Notes under the pieces: model-generated
Seen by the model: only the letters and a program-made list of their open reading frames with translations
Told to the model about the DNA's origin: nothing
Database searches by the model: none
From: Rhodospirillaceae bacterium MC!
GTDB taxonomy: Bacteria; Pseudomonadota; Alphaproteobacteria; MC1
Reading direction: 5' to 3'
Assembly (NCBI GenBank): GCA_002632265.1
Contig: NQOV01000017.1
Span: forward strand, 1 to 48,773
Length of the DNA stretch: 48,773 nucleotides
Position numbers and translations under genes: made by a program
In this document: positions 37,752 through 44,782 of the stretch, piece by piece
Layout: every line of letters begins with the position of its first letter
Numbering within the stretch: the first letter of the stretch is position 1

Positions 37752-37780
37752 ATTATAAGATATTATTATCCAAAAGTCAA
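37752..37780 (-). promoter_or_regulatory. Antisense promoter, copy 2
   Basis: TTGACT (37780-37775) and TATAAT (37757-37752) on the minus strand, 17-base spacer. The spacer has several base changes against the other copies while both boxes are unchanged. Confidence 0.88.
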
Positions 37781-37897
37781 GCAAAAAATATATAAATTTT
37801 ATAATGACACTCTATCCTAATAAAACTCTTTTATTTTATCTGATTGTGTGCTATAAAGATACTGCCTTTTTTAAGGCTGTAAGGAGGTGGCTGAACT

Positions 37898-37966
37898 GTG
37901 AAGTACATCTTTTACGTGTTATTAATATGTTTTTTAATGTTATTTTTTATAAATAACGCATATTAA
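37898..37966 (+). CDS. Small hydrophobic peptide, putative type I toxin, copy 3
   Basis: Identical 22-residue peptide. TATAAA is at 37852-37857; the 5' hairpin, AAGGAGG and GTG start are kept as in copy 1. Confidence 0.8.
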   Translation: MKYIFYVLLICFLMLFFINNAY

Positions 37967-37970
37967 TAAT

Positions 37971-38057
37971 CAAAAACCCATTGACTGATCTCAACAAAAG
38001 TCAATGGGTTTTTTATAATTAGGTTACTTGAATTGTGAAGTCTTATGTAATCTTTTC
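37971..38057 (-). ncRNA. Antisense RNA, putative antitoxin, copy 3
   Basis: Predicted from the promoter at 38065-38093 to the shared terminator; carries the complement of GAATTGTGAAGT and TCTTTT. Ends are estimates. Confidence 0.75.
37972..38014. terminator. Bidirectional terminator, copy 3
   Basis: AAAACCCATTGACT pairs with AGTCAATGGGTTTT. Against copies 1 and 2 a G-C pair has become A-T on both sides, a compensatory change. The loop is again different. Confidence 0.9.
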
Positions 38058-38064
38058 AATTATT

Positions 38065-38093
38065 ATTATAAGATATTCCTAGCTAAAAGTCAA
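38065..38093 (-). promoter_or_regulatory. Antisense promoter, copy 3
   Basis: TTGACT (38093-38088) and TATAAT (38070-38065) on the minus strand, 17-base spacer. Confidence 0.88.
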
Positions 38094-38210
38094 GCAAAAA
38101 ATATATAAATTTTATAATGACGCTCTATCCTAATAAAACTCTTTTATTTTATCTGATTGTATGCTATAAAGATACTGCCTTTTTTAAGGCTGTAAGGAGG
38201 TGTCTGAACT

Positions 38211-38279
38211 GTGAAGTACATCTTTTATGTGTTATTAATATGTTTTTTAATGTTATTTTTTATAAATAACGCATATTAA
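38211..38279 (+). CDS. Small hydrophobic peptide, putative type I toxin, copy 4
   Basis: Same 22-residue peptide. The only base change in the frame among all four copies is here: TAC to TAT at Tyr6, which is silent. This suggests selection on the peptide. TATAAA is at 38165-38170; 5' hairpin and AAGGAGG kept. Confidence 0.8.
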   Translation: MKYIFYVLLICFLMLFFINNAY

Positions 38280-38283
38280 TAAT

Positions 38284-38368
38284 CAAAACCCATTGACTCA
38301 AATCCAATAAAGTCAATGGGTTTTTATAATTAGGTTACTTAAATTGTGAAGTCTTATGTAATCTTTTC
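38284..38368 (-). ncRNA. Antisense RNA, putative antitoxin, copy 4
   Basis: Predicted from the promoter at 38376-38404 to the shared terminator; the plus-strand repeat motif is AAATTGTGAAGT. Ends are estimates. Confidence 0.75.
38285..38325. terminator. Bidirectional terminator, copy 4
   Basis: AAAACCCATTGACT and AGTCAATGGGTTTT, the same A-T version of the stem as copy 3 with yet another loop. Confidence 0.9.
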
Positions 38369-38375
38369 AATTATT

Positions 38376-38404
38376 ATTATAAGATATTCCTAGCTAAAAG
38401 TCAA
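38376..38404 (-). promoter_or_regulatory. Antisense promoter, copy 4
   Basis: TTGACT (38404-38399) and TATAAT (38381-38376) on the minus strand, 17-base spacer. The array similarity ends about 15 bases further right. Confidence 0.88.
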
Positions 38405-38552
38405 GCAAAAAATATCTAAATTTCACACATTTTTATTTTTACTATTTAAGGGGTAGTGATTGGTGTTAGATAATATCCTAGTTTATAATCATTTTTTGCT
38501 TGAGAATTTATTAGATAGGGAAAAGTGGGATAAGTCAAAAAATACTTATCTA

Positions 38553-38581
38553 TTGACAAGGGAGAAAATTTTTGCTATTAT
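38553..38581 (+). promoter_or_regulatory. Promoter of dapA leader
   Basis: TTGACA (38553-38558) and TATTAT (38576-38581), 17-base spacer. It implies a 190-base leader before dapA, long enough for an attenuator. Confidence 0.85.
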
Positions 38582-38626
38582 GTAAAATGTATTAATTAGT
38601 TTAATTAGTTAATTAGGGAATTTATA

Positions 38627-38677
38627 ATGTATTATAATAAGTTAAACATAAAGTATAAGCAAGCGATTAAAAAATAA
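38627..38677 (+). CDS. Lysine-rich leader peptide of dapA (candidate)
   Basis: A 16-residue frame, MYYNKLNIKYKQAIKK, with AGGGA seven bases before its ATG. Five residues are lysine, including two Lys codons right before the stop. It lies between the dapA promoter and a terminator-like hairpin. This is the layout of ribosome-controlled attenuators (his, trp, leu leaders), with the codons of the end product lysine. AT-rich genomes use many Lys codons, so chance is not excluded. Confidence 0.6.
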   Translation: MYYNKLNIKYKQAIKK

Positions 38678-38686
38678 TTGTTTTAT

Positions 38687-38749
38687 ATTTTGGTGTTTTA
38701 AGTAATTTACAAGTTGAATGCAAATCCAAAATGAGGGTTTGCCTTTTTT
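38687..38749 (+). promoter_or_regulatory. Candidate transcription attenuator before dapA
   Basis: GCAAATCC (38720-38727) and GGGTTTGC (38735-38742) form a terminator stem followed by CTTTTTT. An alternative pairing exists: ATTTTGG (38687-38693) matches CCAAAAT (38726-38732), which would break the terminator. AAAATA at the leader stop (38671-38676) can pair with TATTTT (38686-38691) and so block that alternative. A ribosome stalled at the two last Lys codons would cover AAAATA and favour read-through. Confidence 0.6.
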
Positions 38750-38778
38750 GTAATTAAAAAACTTTAAGGAGATTAAAA

Positions 38779-39651
38779 ATGTTTGAAGGTGTATATGTTG
38801 CAGCAGCAACCCCCTTTACTCATAATGAGTTAGATGAAAAAGCTTTTAGAGAACTTATTCGTTTTCTAATAAACGGTGGTGTTTCTGGTATTGTGCCATG
38901 TGGAACAACAGGAGAAAGCCCCACCTTAAGCCATAAGGAACACAATAGAGTTATCGAAATTGCCGTGGATGAATGTAAAGGTAAAGTTAAAGTTTTAGCA
39001 GGTACAGGCTCAAACAGTACCGCTGAAGCCGTAAGCCTTTCCCAACATGCAGAGCAAACAGGAGTAGACGGAGTTTTACTAACAACGCCTTACTACAATA
39101 AGCCCACACAAGAGGGTTTATATGAACACTATAAGACCATTGCCGAATCAATTAAAATCCCAGTGATGTTATATAATGTACCATCTCGTGCAAGTGTAGG
39201 GATTTCTGTTGAAACGATAGTCCGCTTATTTGATGTGAAAAACATAGTTGCAATAAAAGAAGCCACCGCCGATTTAAACCGCACATCGCAGATCCTACAA
39301 GGTACTAAGCATAAAATGGAAGTTCTATCAGGAGATGACGCTACCAACTTACCCCTAATGGCTCTTGGTGGAGTCGGCATGGTTTCGGTTATCGCCAACA
39401 TTGCCCCTAAGTTGTGTTCTGATATGGTAAAAGCCATGAACAATAACGATCTCAAACAGGCCCAAGAGATTCATTATAAGTTACTTGATCTAAGTAATTC
39501 CCTATTTACTGAAACAAATCCGATTCCTGTCAAATACGCCCTAACGAAAATGGGCATATTTCAAAACGAACTTCGCCTACCCCTAGTTCCCCTAAGCAAG
39601 CAAGCTCAACCCATACTTGATCATGACCTAAAATCCCTAGGATTAATATAA
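38779..39651 (+). CDS. dapA: 4-hydroxy-tetrahydrodipicolinate synthase DapA
   Basis: A 290-residue class I aldolase-type enzyme. CGTTGESPTL is near residue 41, the Tyr region LLTTPYYNKPT near 100, LYNVPSR near 131, and the Schiff-base lysine K160 is in VAIKEAT. It condenses pyruvate with aspartate semialdehyde, the first step of the DAP/lysine branch. SD AAGGAG lies before the ATG. It is followed by family A repeats, then dapB and dapL on the same strand. A leader with lysine codons and a hairpin precedes it. Confidence 0.97.
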   Translation: MFEGVYVAAATPFTHNELDEKAFRELIRFLINGGVSGIVPCGTTGESPTLSHKEHNRVIEIAVDECKGKVKVLAGTGSNSTAEAVSLSQHAEQTGVDGVLLTTPYYNKPTQEGLYEHYKTIAESIKIPVMLYNVPSRASVGISVETIVRLFDVKNIVAIKEATADLNRTSQILQGTKHKMEVLSGDDATNLPLMALGGVGMVSVIANIAPKLCSDMVKAMNNNDLKQAQEIHYKLLDLSNSLFTETNPIPVKYALTKMGIFQNELRLPLVPLSKQAQPILDHDLKSLGLI

Positions 39652-39752
39652 GATTGTGATAAATGAGCTAATCTGCACCTTATCTTAGGGCTTATGTAGA
39701 CGTGAGTACACGTCGCCCTAATTTAAGGCACATCTTAGCTCATTTCTCCCAA
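39652..39752. repeat. Dispersed palindromic repeat, family A
   Basis: AAATGAGCTAATCTGCACC pairs with the ACATCTTAGCTCATTT side, around the core GACGTG-AGTA-CACGTC. The core is the exact reverse complement of that in the 9825 tandem array. Confidence 0.85.
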
Positions 39753-39765
39753 TCTTAAGGGGGTG

Positions 39766-39918
39766 CGGATCGTGATAAGTGGGTTAATCTGCACCTTATC
39801 TTAGGGCTTATGTAGACGTGAGTACACGTCGCACATCTTAGCTCATTTCTCCCAATCCTGCGGATCGTGATAAGTGGGCTAATCTTAAGGGGTTGCTTAA
39901 GGCTTGCGGATTGTGATA
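39766..39918. repeat. Second family A copy plus a truncated third, before dapB
   Basis: GGATCGTGATAAGTGGGTTA starts a second copy with the same core but a deleted inner right arm (CGTCGCACATCTTAG). A third start, GGATCGTGATAAGTGGGCTA, follows at 39861 and breaks off. Together with the copy at 39652 this looks like an early tandem expansion. The gap dapA-dapB (318 bases) holds nothing else. Confidence 0.8.
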
Positions 39919-39969
39919 AATGATACTAATTTCTATAACTTTATAATTTACGAAAGGTAAAACAAGATT

Positions 39970-40755
39970 ATGACTATTAAGATTGGCGTAGTAGGTGCGA
40001 AAGGTCGTATGGGGGCGAATATCATTGATCTTATTTTAGAAGATGATAAATTAGAGCTATCTGCGGCCATAGAATATGAAGGCTCGCCACATATGGGCGA
40101 AATTATCCATGATACTAATATAACCATTAGCAATTCCATTGCTGATGTAGCTAAGAATACCGATGTATTCATTGATTTTACCGTATATGACGCCCTAAAG
40201 AATAACATCAGTATTTACAAAACAGCTAATACTCCTGTGGTTATCGGCACTACGGGATTGGAAGAATCGTTCATTGCTAAAATGAAAGACCAGCTTAAAC
40301 ATATACCAGTATTATTATCAACGAATACTAGCATAGGAGTAAATGTTACTATCAATCTTTTAGTGCAAGCTACTAAAATGTTAAATGAAAGCTATGATAT
40401 TGAAATCATAGAATATCATCACAACAAAAAGCTAGACGCTCCAAGCGGTACAGCCATAACCATGGCCAAAGAAATATGCCAAGCGTCCGAGCGTCATAAT
40501 TTTACCGAAGATTGCGTATATGAAAGATCATCCAACAACAATCAACGGAGAAAAAACGAAATTGGCTTGCAATCTGTGCGTGGTGGGAATATAATAGGAG
40601 ATCATAAGATCATGTTTATCGGCAAAAATGACACTATTACCATAAGCCACCATGCCCAAAGTAGAGAACTATTCGCCCAAGGAGCTATCCACATCGCCCA
40701 ATGGCTAGCAGATAAACAAGCAGGATATTACACCATGAAAGACATCTTTTCATAA
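39970..40755 (+). CDS. dapB: 4-hydroxy-tetrahydrodipicolinate reductase DapB
   Basis: A 261-residue reductase. The nucleotide motif VVGAKGRMGANI is at residues 8-19, IDFTVYDA is near 68, TNTSIGVN near 117, and the signature EIIEYHHNKKLDAPSGTA near 142-159. It reduces the DapA product to tetrahydrodipicolinate with NAD(P)H. It follows dapA after the repeat block. dapL follows 89 bases later, so the three steps from semialdehyde to LL-DAP are grouped. Confidence 0.96.
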   Translation: MTIKIGVVGAKGRMGANIIDLILEDDKLELSAAIEYEGSPHMGEIIHDTNITISNSIADVAKNTDVFIDFTVYDALKNNISIYKTANTPVVIGTTGLEESFIAKMKDQLKHIPVLLSTNTSIGVNVTINLLVQATKMLNESYDIEIIEYHHNKKLDAPSGTAITMAKEICQASERHNFTEDCVYERSSNNNQRRKNEIGLQSVRGGNIIGDHKIMFIGKNDTITISHHAQSRELFAQGAIHIAQWLADKQAGYYTMKDIFS

Positions 40756-40844
40756 GAAGCATGTAAAATATCGTAACATATAACATAACAACTTAATTTA
40801 CACATCACACATTAACAACACATTCACATATAAGGAAAATTCAC

Positions 40845-42062
40845 ATGATACAAGAACTTTTTTCAGATCGCATAGGCGGTAATAAATTCGGAACAGATAC
40901 TAACATTTATAAATTCGAAAAGATCAAAATTGCTAAACGAGAAGCGATTAGCAAAAATCCCAACACACCATTAATCGATCTTGGAGTAGGCGAACCTGAT
41001 AGCCGTGCCGATGATCAATTAATCGACGTACTAAACGCCCAAGCGAGAAAATCGGAAAATAGATACTATTCAGATAACGGTATCGACGATCTTAAAGGCA
41101 CAATCAAAGACTACATGGCGAGAAAATTCGATGTTAGCCTTTCAACCGATCAAATAAATCACGTTATCGGTTCTAAAACAGCCTTGGCGATGTTGCCCCT
41201 TGCCTTTATTAATCTTGGTGATGTGGCTATTCTAACCATTCCAGGCTATCCTGTATTGGGTACGCATACTAAATATTTAGGCGGTAGTGTTTACAACATC
41301 GAACTAAAGGAAGAAAATAATTTCTTACCTGATTTATCTTCGATCCCTGCTGATATTTGTAAAAAAGCTAAATTTTTATATTTAAACTATCCGAACAATC
41401 CCACAGGTGCATTAGCTCCAGTTGAATTCTTCAAAGAGGCCATCGCTTTTGCTAAAAAGCATAGTATTATCATCGTCCACGACGCCGCATATATTGAACT
41501 TACTTACGATAAAAAACAACCGTCTATCTTAAGCATTGATGGAGCTATGGATGTTGCTATAGAAATTCATTCCTTTTCAAAATCATTTAATATGACAGGG
41601 TGGAGACTAGGTTGGATCTGCGGTAATACCAAAGTGGTTAATGCTTTCAAAGTGGTAAAAGATAATTCCGACAGCGGAGCATTTATTCCCATTCAGCTCG
41701 CAGGTAGTTACGGCTTGAAAAATTCCGAAGAGCTAATTAAACCAACACGAGAAAAATACAAACGCAGATTAACAAGAATCACCGCCATTTTAAATGATCT
41801 CGGCTTTAATGTGAAACAACCAGAAGGCACTTTTTATCTATATTTCAAATCGCCAAAAGGTACTCAATCGGGCATGAAATTCAACACTGCCGAAGATTTC
41901 AGCCAATATCTAATTAAAGAAAAACTAATCTCATCAGTGCCATGGGACGACGTTGGCAACTATCTTCGCTTTACTTGTTGTTTCGAGGCCACTCTAGAAC
42001 AAGAAGAAGAAATTTTGTCTCAACTGGAAAACCGCCTAAAATCAGAAACATACGTTTTTTAA
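40845..42062 (+). CDS. dapL: LL-diaminopimelate aminotransferase (DapL type)
   Basis: A 405-residue class I/II aminotransferase. The start FSDRIGGNKFGTDTNIYKFEKIKIAKR and LGVGEPDSRAD are typical of LL-DAP aminotransferases. LNYPNNPTGALA is near residue 180, HDAAY near 212 and the PLP lysine K246 is in HSFSKSFNMTGWRLGW. DapL turns tetrahydrodipicolinate to LL-DAP in one step with glutamate, bypassing DapD/C/E. Location after dapA-dapB supports this over a general aspartate aminotransferase. A strong terminator follows. Confidence 0.88.
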   Translation: MIQELFSDRIGGNKFGTDTNIYKFEKIKIAKREAISKNPNTPLIDLGVGEPDSRADDQLIDVLNAQARKSENRYYSDNGIDDLKGTIKDYMARKFDVSLSTDQINHVIGSKTALAMLPLAFINLGDVAILTIPGYPVLGTHTKYLGGSVYNIELKEENNFLPDLSSIPADICKKAKFLYLNYPNNPTGALAPVEFFKEAIAFAKKHSIIIVHDAAYIELTYDKKQPSILSIDGAMDVAIEIHSFSKSFNMTGWRLGWICGNTKVVNAFKVVKDNSDSGAFIPIQLAGSYGLKNSEELIKPTREKYKRRLTRITAILNDLGFNVKQPEGTFYLYFKSPKGTQSGMKFNTAEDFSQYLIKEKLISSVPWDDVGNYLRFTCCFEATLEQEEEILSQLENRLKSETYVF

Positions 42063-42092
42063 CTCATAACACTTTTGAGATAATAGAAAATG

Positions 42093-42130
42093 TAGATCAT
42101 GCTCATTTTTTAGCATGATCTATATTTTTA
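42093..42130 (+). terminator. Terminator after dapL
   Basis: TAGATCATGCT and AGCATGATCTA form an 11-bp stem, followed by TATTTTTATT. It lies 30 bases after the stop. Confidence 0.85.
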
Positions 42131-42183
42131 TTATCTCATATTAATAGGCCAGCCATTATATAATTATTAACGGACAAGCAATA

Positions 42184-43278
42184 ATGAAAGAAACATACTC
42201 TTTAACAATTATCTTTATTATAAGCTTAATACTTTGTGTATTTTCTATGAATCAGTTCGCTTTTTTATATGTGATAGTTGCTTTGTTTTGCTTTTTTAAG
42301 CTCCTAAATATCTATGTTGAACCACAAGCTTTTACTACATACGCCATAAAAATCGGCTTAAAATCCCATGATAATTATTATATTGTCGGTTCTAGTAGAG
42401 CCTTCTATTTCTACATCCCCAACATAATAGAAAAACAGCTAAAAGGAAAAACTATCCGTGTGGTAGCGGGGCATTCTACTCCCGTATATCATTCTTATAT
42501 TATCATGAAAAAACTGCTAAAAAAGAAAAAAACTGAAGCTGTTTTCTATGATATTACTATGCTAACCCTAAAATCTTGGGACTTTGATAAAACAAAATAC
42601 TGGCAAAATGCAAGCGAAGATCTTCAAAATCGCTTATTAGCCAATTTAAATTACTTTGAACGCATTGTATATTGTATTCACTATCATTATCCCATAAATA
42701 TTAAGCGATTAATTTCCTTATTTAACCTATATCGCTACAAATGCAATTTAAAATTCTCAAAAAAACGTTTGAAAAGTATGTTTATTGCAAATTATAATCG
42801 TAATGGCGAAAAAATCAGCCGAGAATATATGCCGTCCAAAGGCTATAAAGATAACTCCATCTATGATAGCCCCCTAGAAGCACAAAAAAAAATGGCAGAA
42901 TATGAATTCTCTAACATAAACATAAGCCAGATCAAACAAGACCAAATCCCTACCGAATACGTAAGAATGTTAGTCAACCTCCTAGACCTAGCCAAGAAAA
43001 AAGACAAAAAACTCCACTTTATCATCTCCCCATTATACAACATCCCCACAGAAATGCCCAGCTTTTACTGTGGCTACGATCATATGTTACGCATTATCAA
43101 AGATTACGATAGCCAACTCATCGATTTAAACAAAAACATTACAGATACCGACTTCGACATAACTTGCTTTTACGATTACTACCACATTAACCACAAAGGT
43201 GCTATCCTATCCTCCAACCAACTCGCATCCTTCATCCAAAACCCACAGCAAAAAACTAATGCAAATAAAAACCCCTGA
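42184..43278 (+). CDS. Membrane-anchored SGNH-like protein (DltD/AlgJ-like), unknown substrate
   Basis: A 364-residue protein with one or two N-terminal membrane segments (about residues 7-40), then a domain that reads as an SGNH fold. The nucleophile block is YIVGSSRAFYFY (Ser70 or Ser71), and the late D331-Y-Y-H334-I-N block with following KG gives the Asp and His. DltD, AlgJ and related proteins of this design move acyl groups onto cell-surface polymers. No MBOAT partner is in the window, so substrate is open. SD AAGGAA is lacking; a weak GGACAAG precedes the ATG. The 3' end is C-rich (39 C, 10 G in 43141-43260). Confidence 0.6.
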   Translation: MKETYSLTIIFIISLILCVFSMNQFAFLYVIVALFCFFKLLNIYVEPQAFTTYAIKIGLKSHDNYYIVGSSRAFYFYIPNIIEKQLKGKTIRVVAGHSTPVYHSYIIMKKLLKKKKTEAVFYDITMLTLKSWDFDKTKYWQNASEDLQNRLLANLNYFERIVYCIHYHYPINIKRLISLFNLYRYKCNLKFSKKRLKSMFIANYNRNGEKISREYMPSKGYKDNSIYDSPLEAQKKMAEYEFSNINISQIKQDQIPTEYVRMLVNLLDLAKKKDKKLHFIISPLYNIPTEMPSFYCGYDHMLRIIKDYDSQLIDLNKNITDTDFDITCFYDYYHINHKGAILSSNQLASFIQNPQQKTNANKNP

Positions 43279-43327
43279 CCTTTAATTTAGTCGCCCTGCC
43301 AACCATCCACACCCTTTAGATAAAAGC

Positions 43328-43405
43328 CTTACCTATCTCCACCCCGAGCATAGTAATATTACACAAAACTTGTTCAATCGCACGCTAGGGGTGGAGATAG
43401 GTAAG
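43328..43405. repeat. Perfect 18-bp inverted repeat with 42-base loop
   Basis: CTTACCTATCTCCACCCC (43328-43345) and its exact complement (43388-43405). Such arms are long for a terminator and there is no T run. Confidence 0.8.
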
Positions 43406-43474
43406 TGTTTATAATATAGCTATGTGTAATATGTTGATGTGTGTAATGTTGATGTTGTGATATGATATGTATGT

Positions 43475-43668
43475 GTTTTATATTATCTTGTTATTATTAT
43501 TACTGGCCTAATATAGGTATATAATAAGTATATATTACACTATTTTAAGTAGTATTTAGTAAATGACTGTTTATGGATATGTCAAGAGTTTATTATTATA
43601 TCTAATTTAAGCTCGCAAATATAAGCAATAGAAATGATATATAGTGAGTATTTCTATTTGTGGGGGAA
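43475..43668 (-). repeat. Intergenic repeat C, copy 2 (inverted against copy 1)
   Basis: The reverse complement matches 25780-25975 in blocks: CCCCCACAAATAGAAATACT, ATAAACAGTCATTTACTAAA, ACTTAAAATA, TATTAGGCCAG. The right end is less conserved. A short fragment (TAGGCCAGCCATTATA) also occurs near 42144. Confidence 0.55.
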
Positions 43669-43744
43669 GATATAATATGGAATGACAATACTTATGTGTT
43701 TTGTATTCTTTTTTGTTTGTGTTTATTGTGCTAGTCATCTTGAA

Positions 43745-43785
43745 TTCATCATTACAGGCCTAATATTTAGGCCTGTAATGATGAA
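43745..43785. repeat. Dispersed hairpin, family B
   Basis: TTCATCATTACAGGCCTAA and its perfect complement around a 3-base loop, 19-bp stem. Same core as 19066 and 45791. Confidence 0.85.
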
Positions 43786-43793
43786 TGTATAAC

Positions 43794-43837
43794 AGTACGA
43801 CACATCAGCATAAATATTTATACTGATATGTCGTACT
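43794..43837. repeat. 44-base palindrome downstream of rpoH
   Basis: AGTACGACACATCAGCATAA pairs with its near-complement TTATACTGATATGTCGTACT with two mismatches. It could end rpoH transcription on the minus strand, although no T run follows. Confidence 0.7.
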
Positions 43838-43838
43838 G

Positions 43839-43889
43839 GTCATACGGTTGTATGCGTCATACGGTTGCATGTGCCATACTGTTGTATGT
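43839..43889. repeat. Three tandem 17-bp hairpin units at the rpoH stop
   Basis: GTCATACGGTTGTATGC, GTCATACGGTTGCATGT and GCCATACTGTTGTATGT. Units 1 and 3 are themselves small palindromes (CATAC-loop-GTATG). Confidence 0.75.
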
Positions 43890-44782
43890 TAGTCTAGGAT
43901 GAAATTTTCTTTGAAGTTGAATGAAGTGGATAGTATGCTTTTTAATTTCTTTAGGGATTTCTTTTCTATTTGGCGGACACGTTCACGGCTGATTCCGTAT
44001 TTTTCGCCGATGAATTCTAGGGTTTCTTTTTTCTCGCTTAGCCAACGCATGGCAAGGATTTCTTGCTCTCTGGTGGGAAGTTCGGACATGGTAGAAAGGA
44101 GAATTGCTTTGCGTTTGGCGTTTAGTTCTTCTCCGCCGACGATGTCTTCAGGGGATTTCTGTTCCGTATCGATGATGTCTTGAAGTTCTGTAGTACCGTC
44201 TTCGCCGACTGTGATATTTAAGGAAAGATCCTTTTGCCCTGATGTGCGGTTGAAGTTTACTACATTTTTCTTAGAGACGCCTAATTCCTTTGATAAAGTG
44301 CTAACTTCATCGTCTGTAAGCTCGCCAGTTTCTTGGATTCCCAGTTGTTTTTTTATCGGTTTTAGCTTAAAGAATAATTTCTTTTGAATTGATAAGCTGG
44401 AAGTTTTAACCATCGACCAATTATTTAGAATATAATCGATAATAAAAGCTTTTATCCACCACATGGCATAGGTGGAAAATCTGTAACCCTTTGATGCGTC
44501 AAAGTTATCTAGGGCTTTTATAAGACCCAAATTGCCTTCTGCGATGATATCTTCCAGTGGCAGGCCGTAACGTTTATGATTGTTGGCAACCTTAACAACT
44601 AGGCGTAAATGCGTAGTTATGATCTTGTTTTTAGCCGAAACATTACCCTTATCGTACCATAAAGATACCAATTTTGCCTCTTCTTCGGCGGTTAAGATAT
44701 CATGTTCCCAAATGTCTTTGAAATACATTTGTAAGCTACTGAAATCCGACGGATTTCCATGTGAATTTTTAAAGTTTGACAT
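43889..44782 (-). CDS. rpoH: RNA polymerase sigma-32 factor RpoH
   Basis: I use the ATG at 44782 (297 residues), because GAGG lies 8 bases before it; a GTG five codons upstream is the alternative. Region 2 shows HLRLVVKVANNHKRYGLPLEDIIAEGNLGLIKALDNFD and RFSTYAMWWIKAFI, followed by the RpoH-box-like WSMVKTSSLSIQKKLFFKLK. Region 4.2 is EFIGEKYGISRERVRQIEKKSLKKLK. The factor directs heat-shock transcription. The 5' leader (minus strand) carries a CTTCGT/ACGAAG hairpin that does not cover the SD. Confidence 0.93.
   Translation of the reverse strand: MSNFKNSHGNPSDFSSLQMYFKDIWEHDILTAEEEAKLVSLWYDKGNVSAKNKIITTHLRLVVKVANNHKRYGLPLEDIIAEGNLGLIKALDNFDASKGYRFSTYAMWWIKAFIIDYILNNWSMVKTSSLSIQKKLFFKLKPIKKQLGIQETGELTDDEVSTLSKELGVSKKNVVNFNRTSGQKDLSLNITVGEDGTTELQDIIDTEQKSPEDIVGGEELNAKRKAILLSTMSELPTREQEILAMRWLSEKKETLEFIGEKYGISRERVRQIEKKSLKKLKSILSTSFNFKENFILD

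Larger units (their letters stand above)
37197..38418. repeat. Four tandem ~313-bp units forming a type I toxin-antitoxin-like array
   Basis: Four near-identical units follow each other (peptide starts at 37273, 37586, 37898 and 38211; periods 313, 312, 313). Each holds, left to right: an extended -10 TATAAA, a 5' GCCTT-TTTT-AAGGC hairpin, AAGGAGG, a 22-residue hydrophobic frame with GTG start, a bidirectional terminator hairpin, a second copy of the GAAYTGTGAAGT and TCTTTT motifs, and a consensus promoter on the opposite strand (TTGACT-17-TATAAT). Sequence is nearly the same in all units except the terminator loops. Only hairpin-preserving and synonymous changes are seen in functional parts. 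Confidence 0.95.
43279..43888. other. Repeat-filled gap between SGNH-like gene and rpoH
   Basis: No gene is seen in 610 bases. In order it holds an 18-bp perfect inverted repeat, a copy of intergenic repeat C, a family B hairpin, a 44-base palindrome and three 17-bp hairpin units ending at the rpoH stop. Confidence 0.7.

Noticed and set aside
37197-38418. CRISPR or duplicated tRNA/rRNA region from four ~313-bp repeats
   Set aside because: No spacers and no tRNA fold. Each unit has promoters, a small frame and a terminator, which explains the repeats better.
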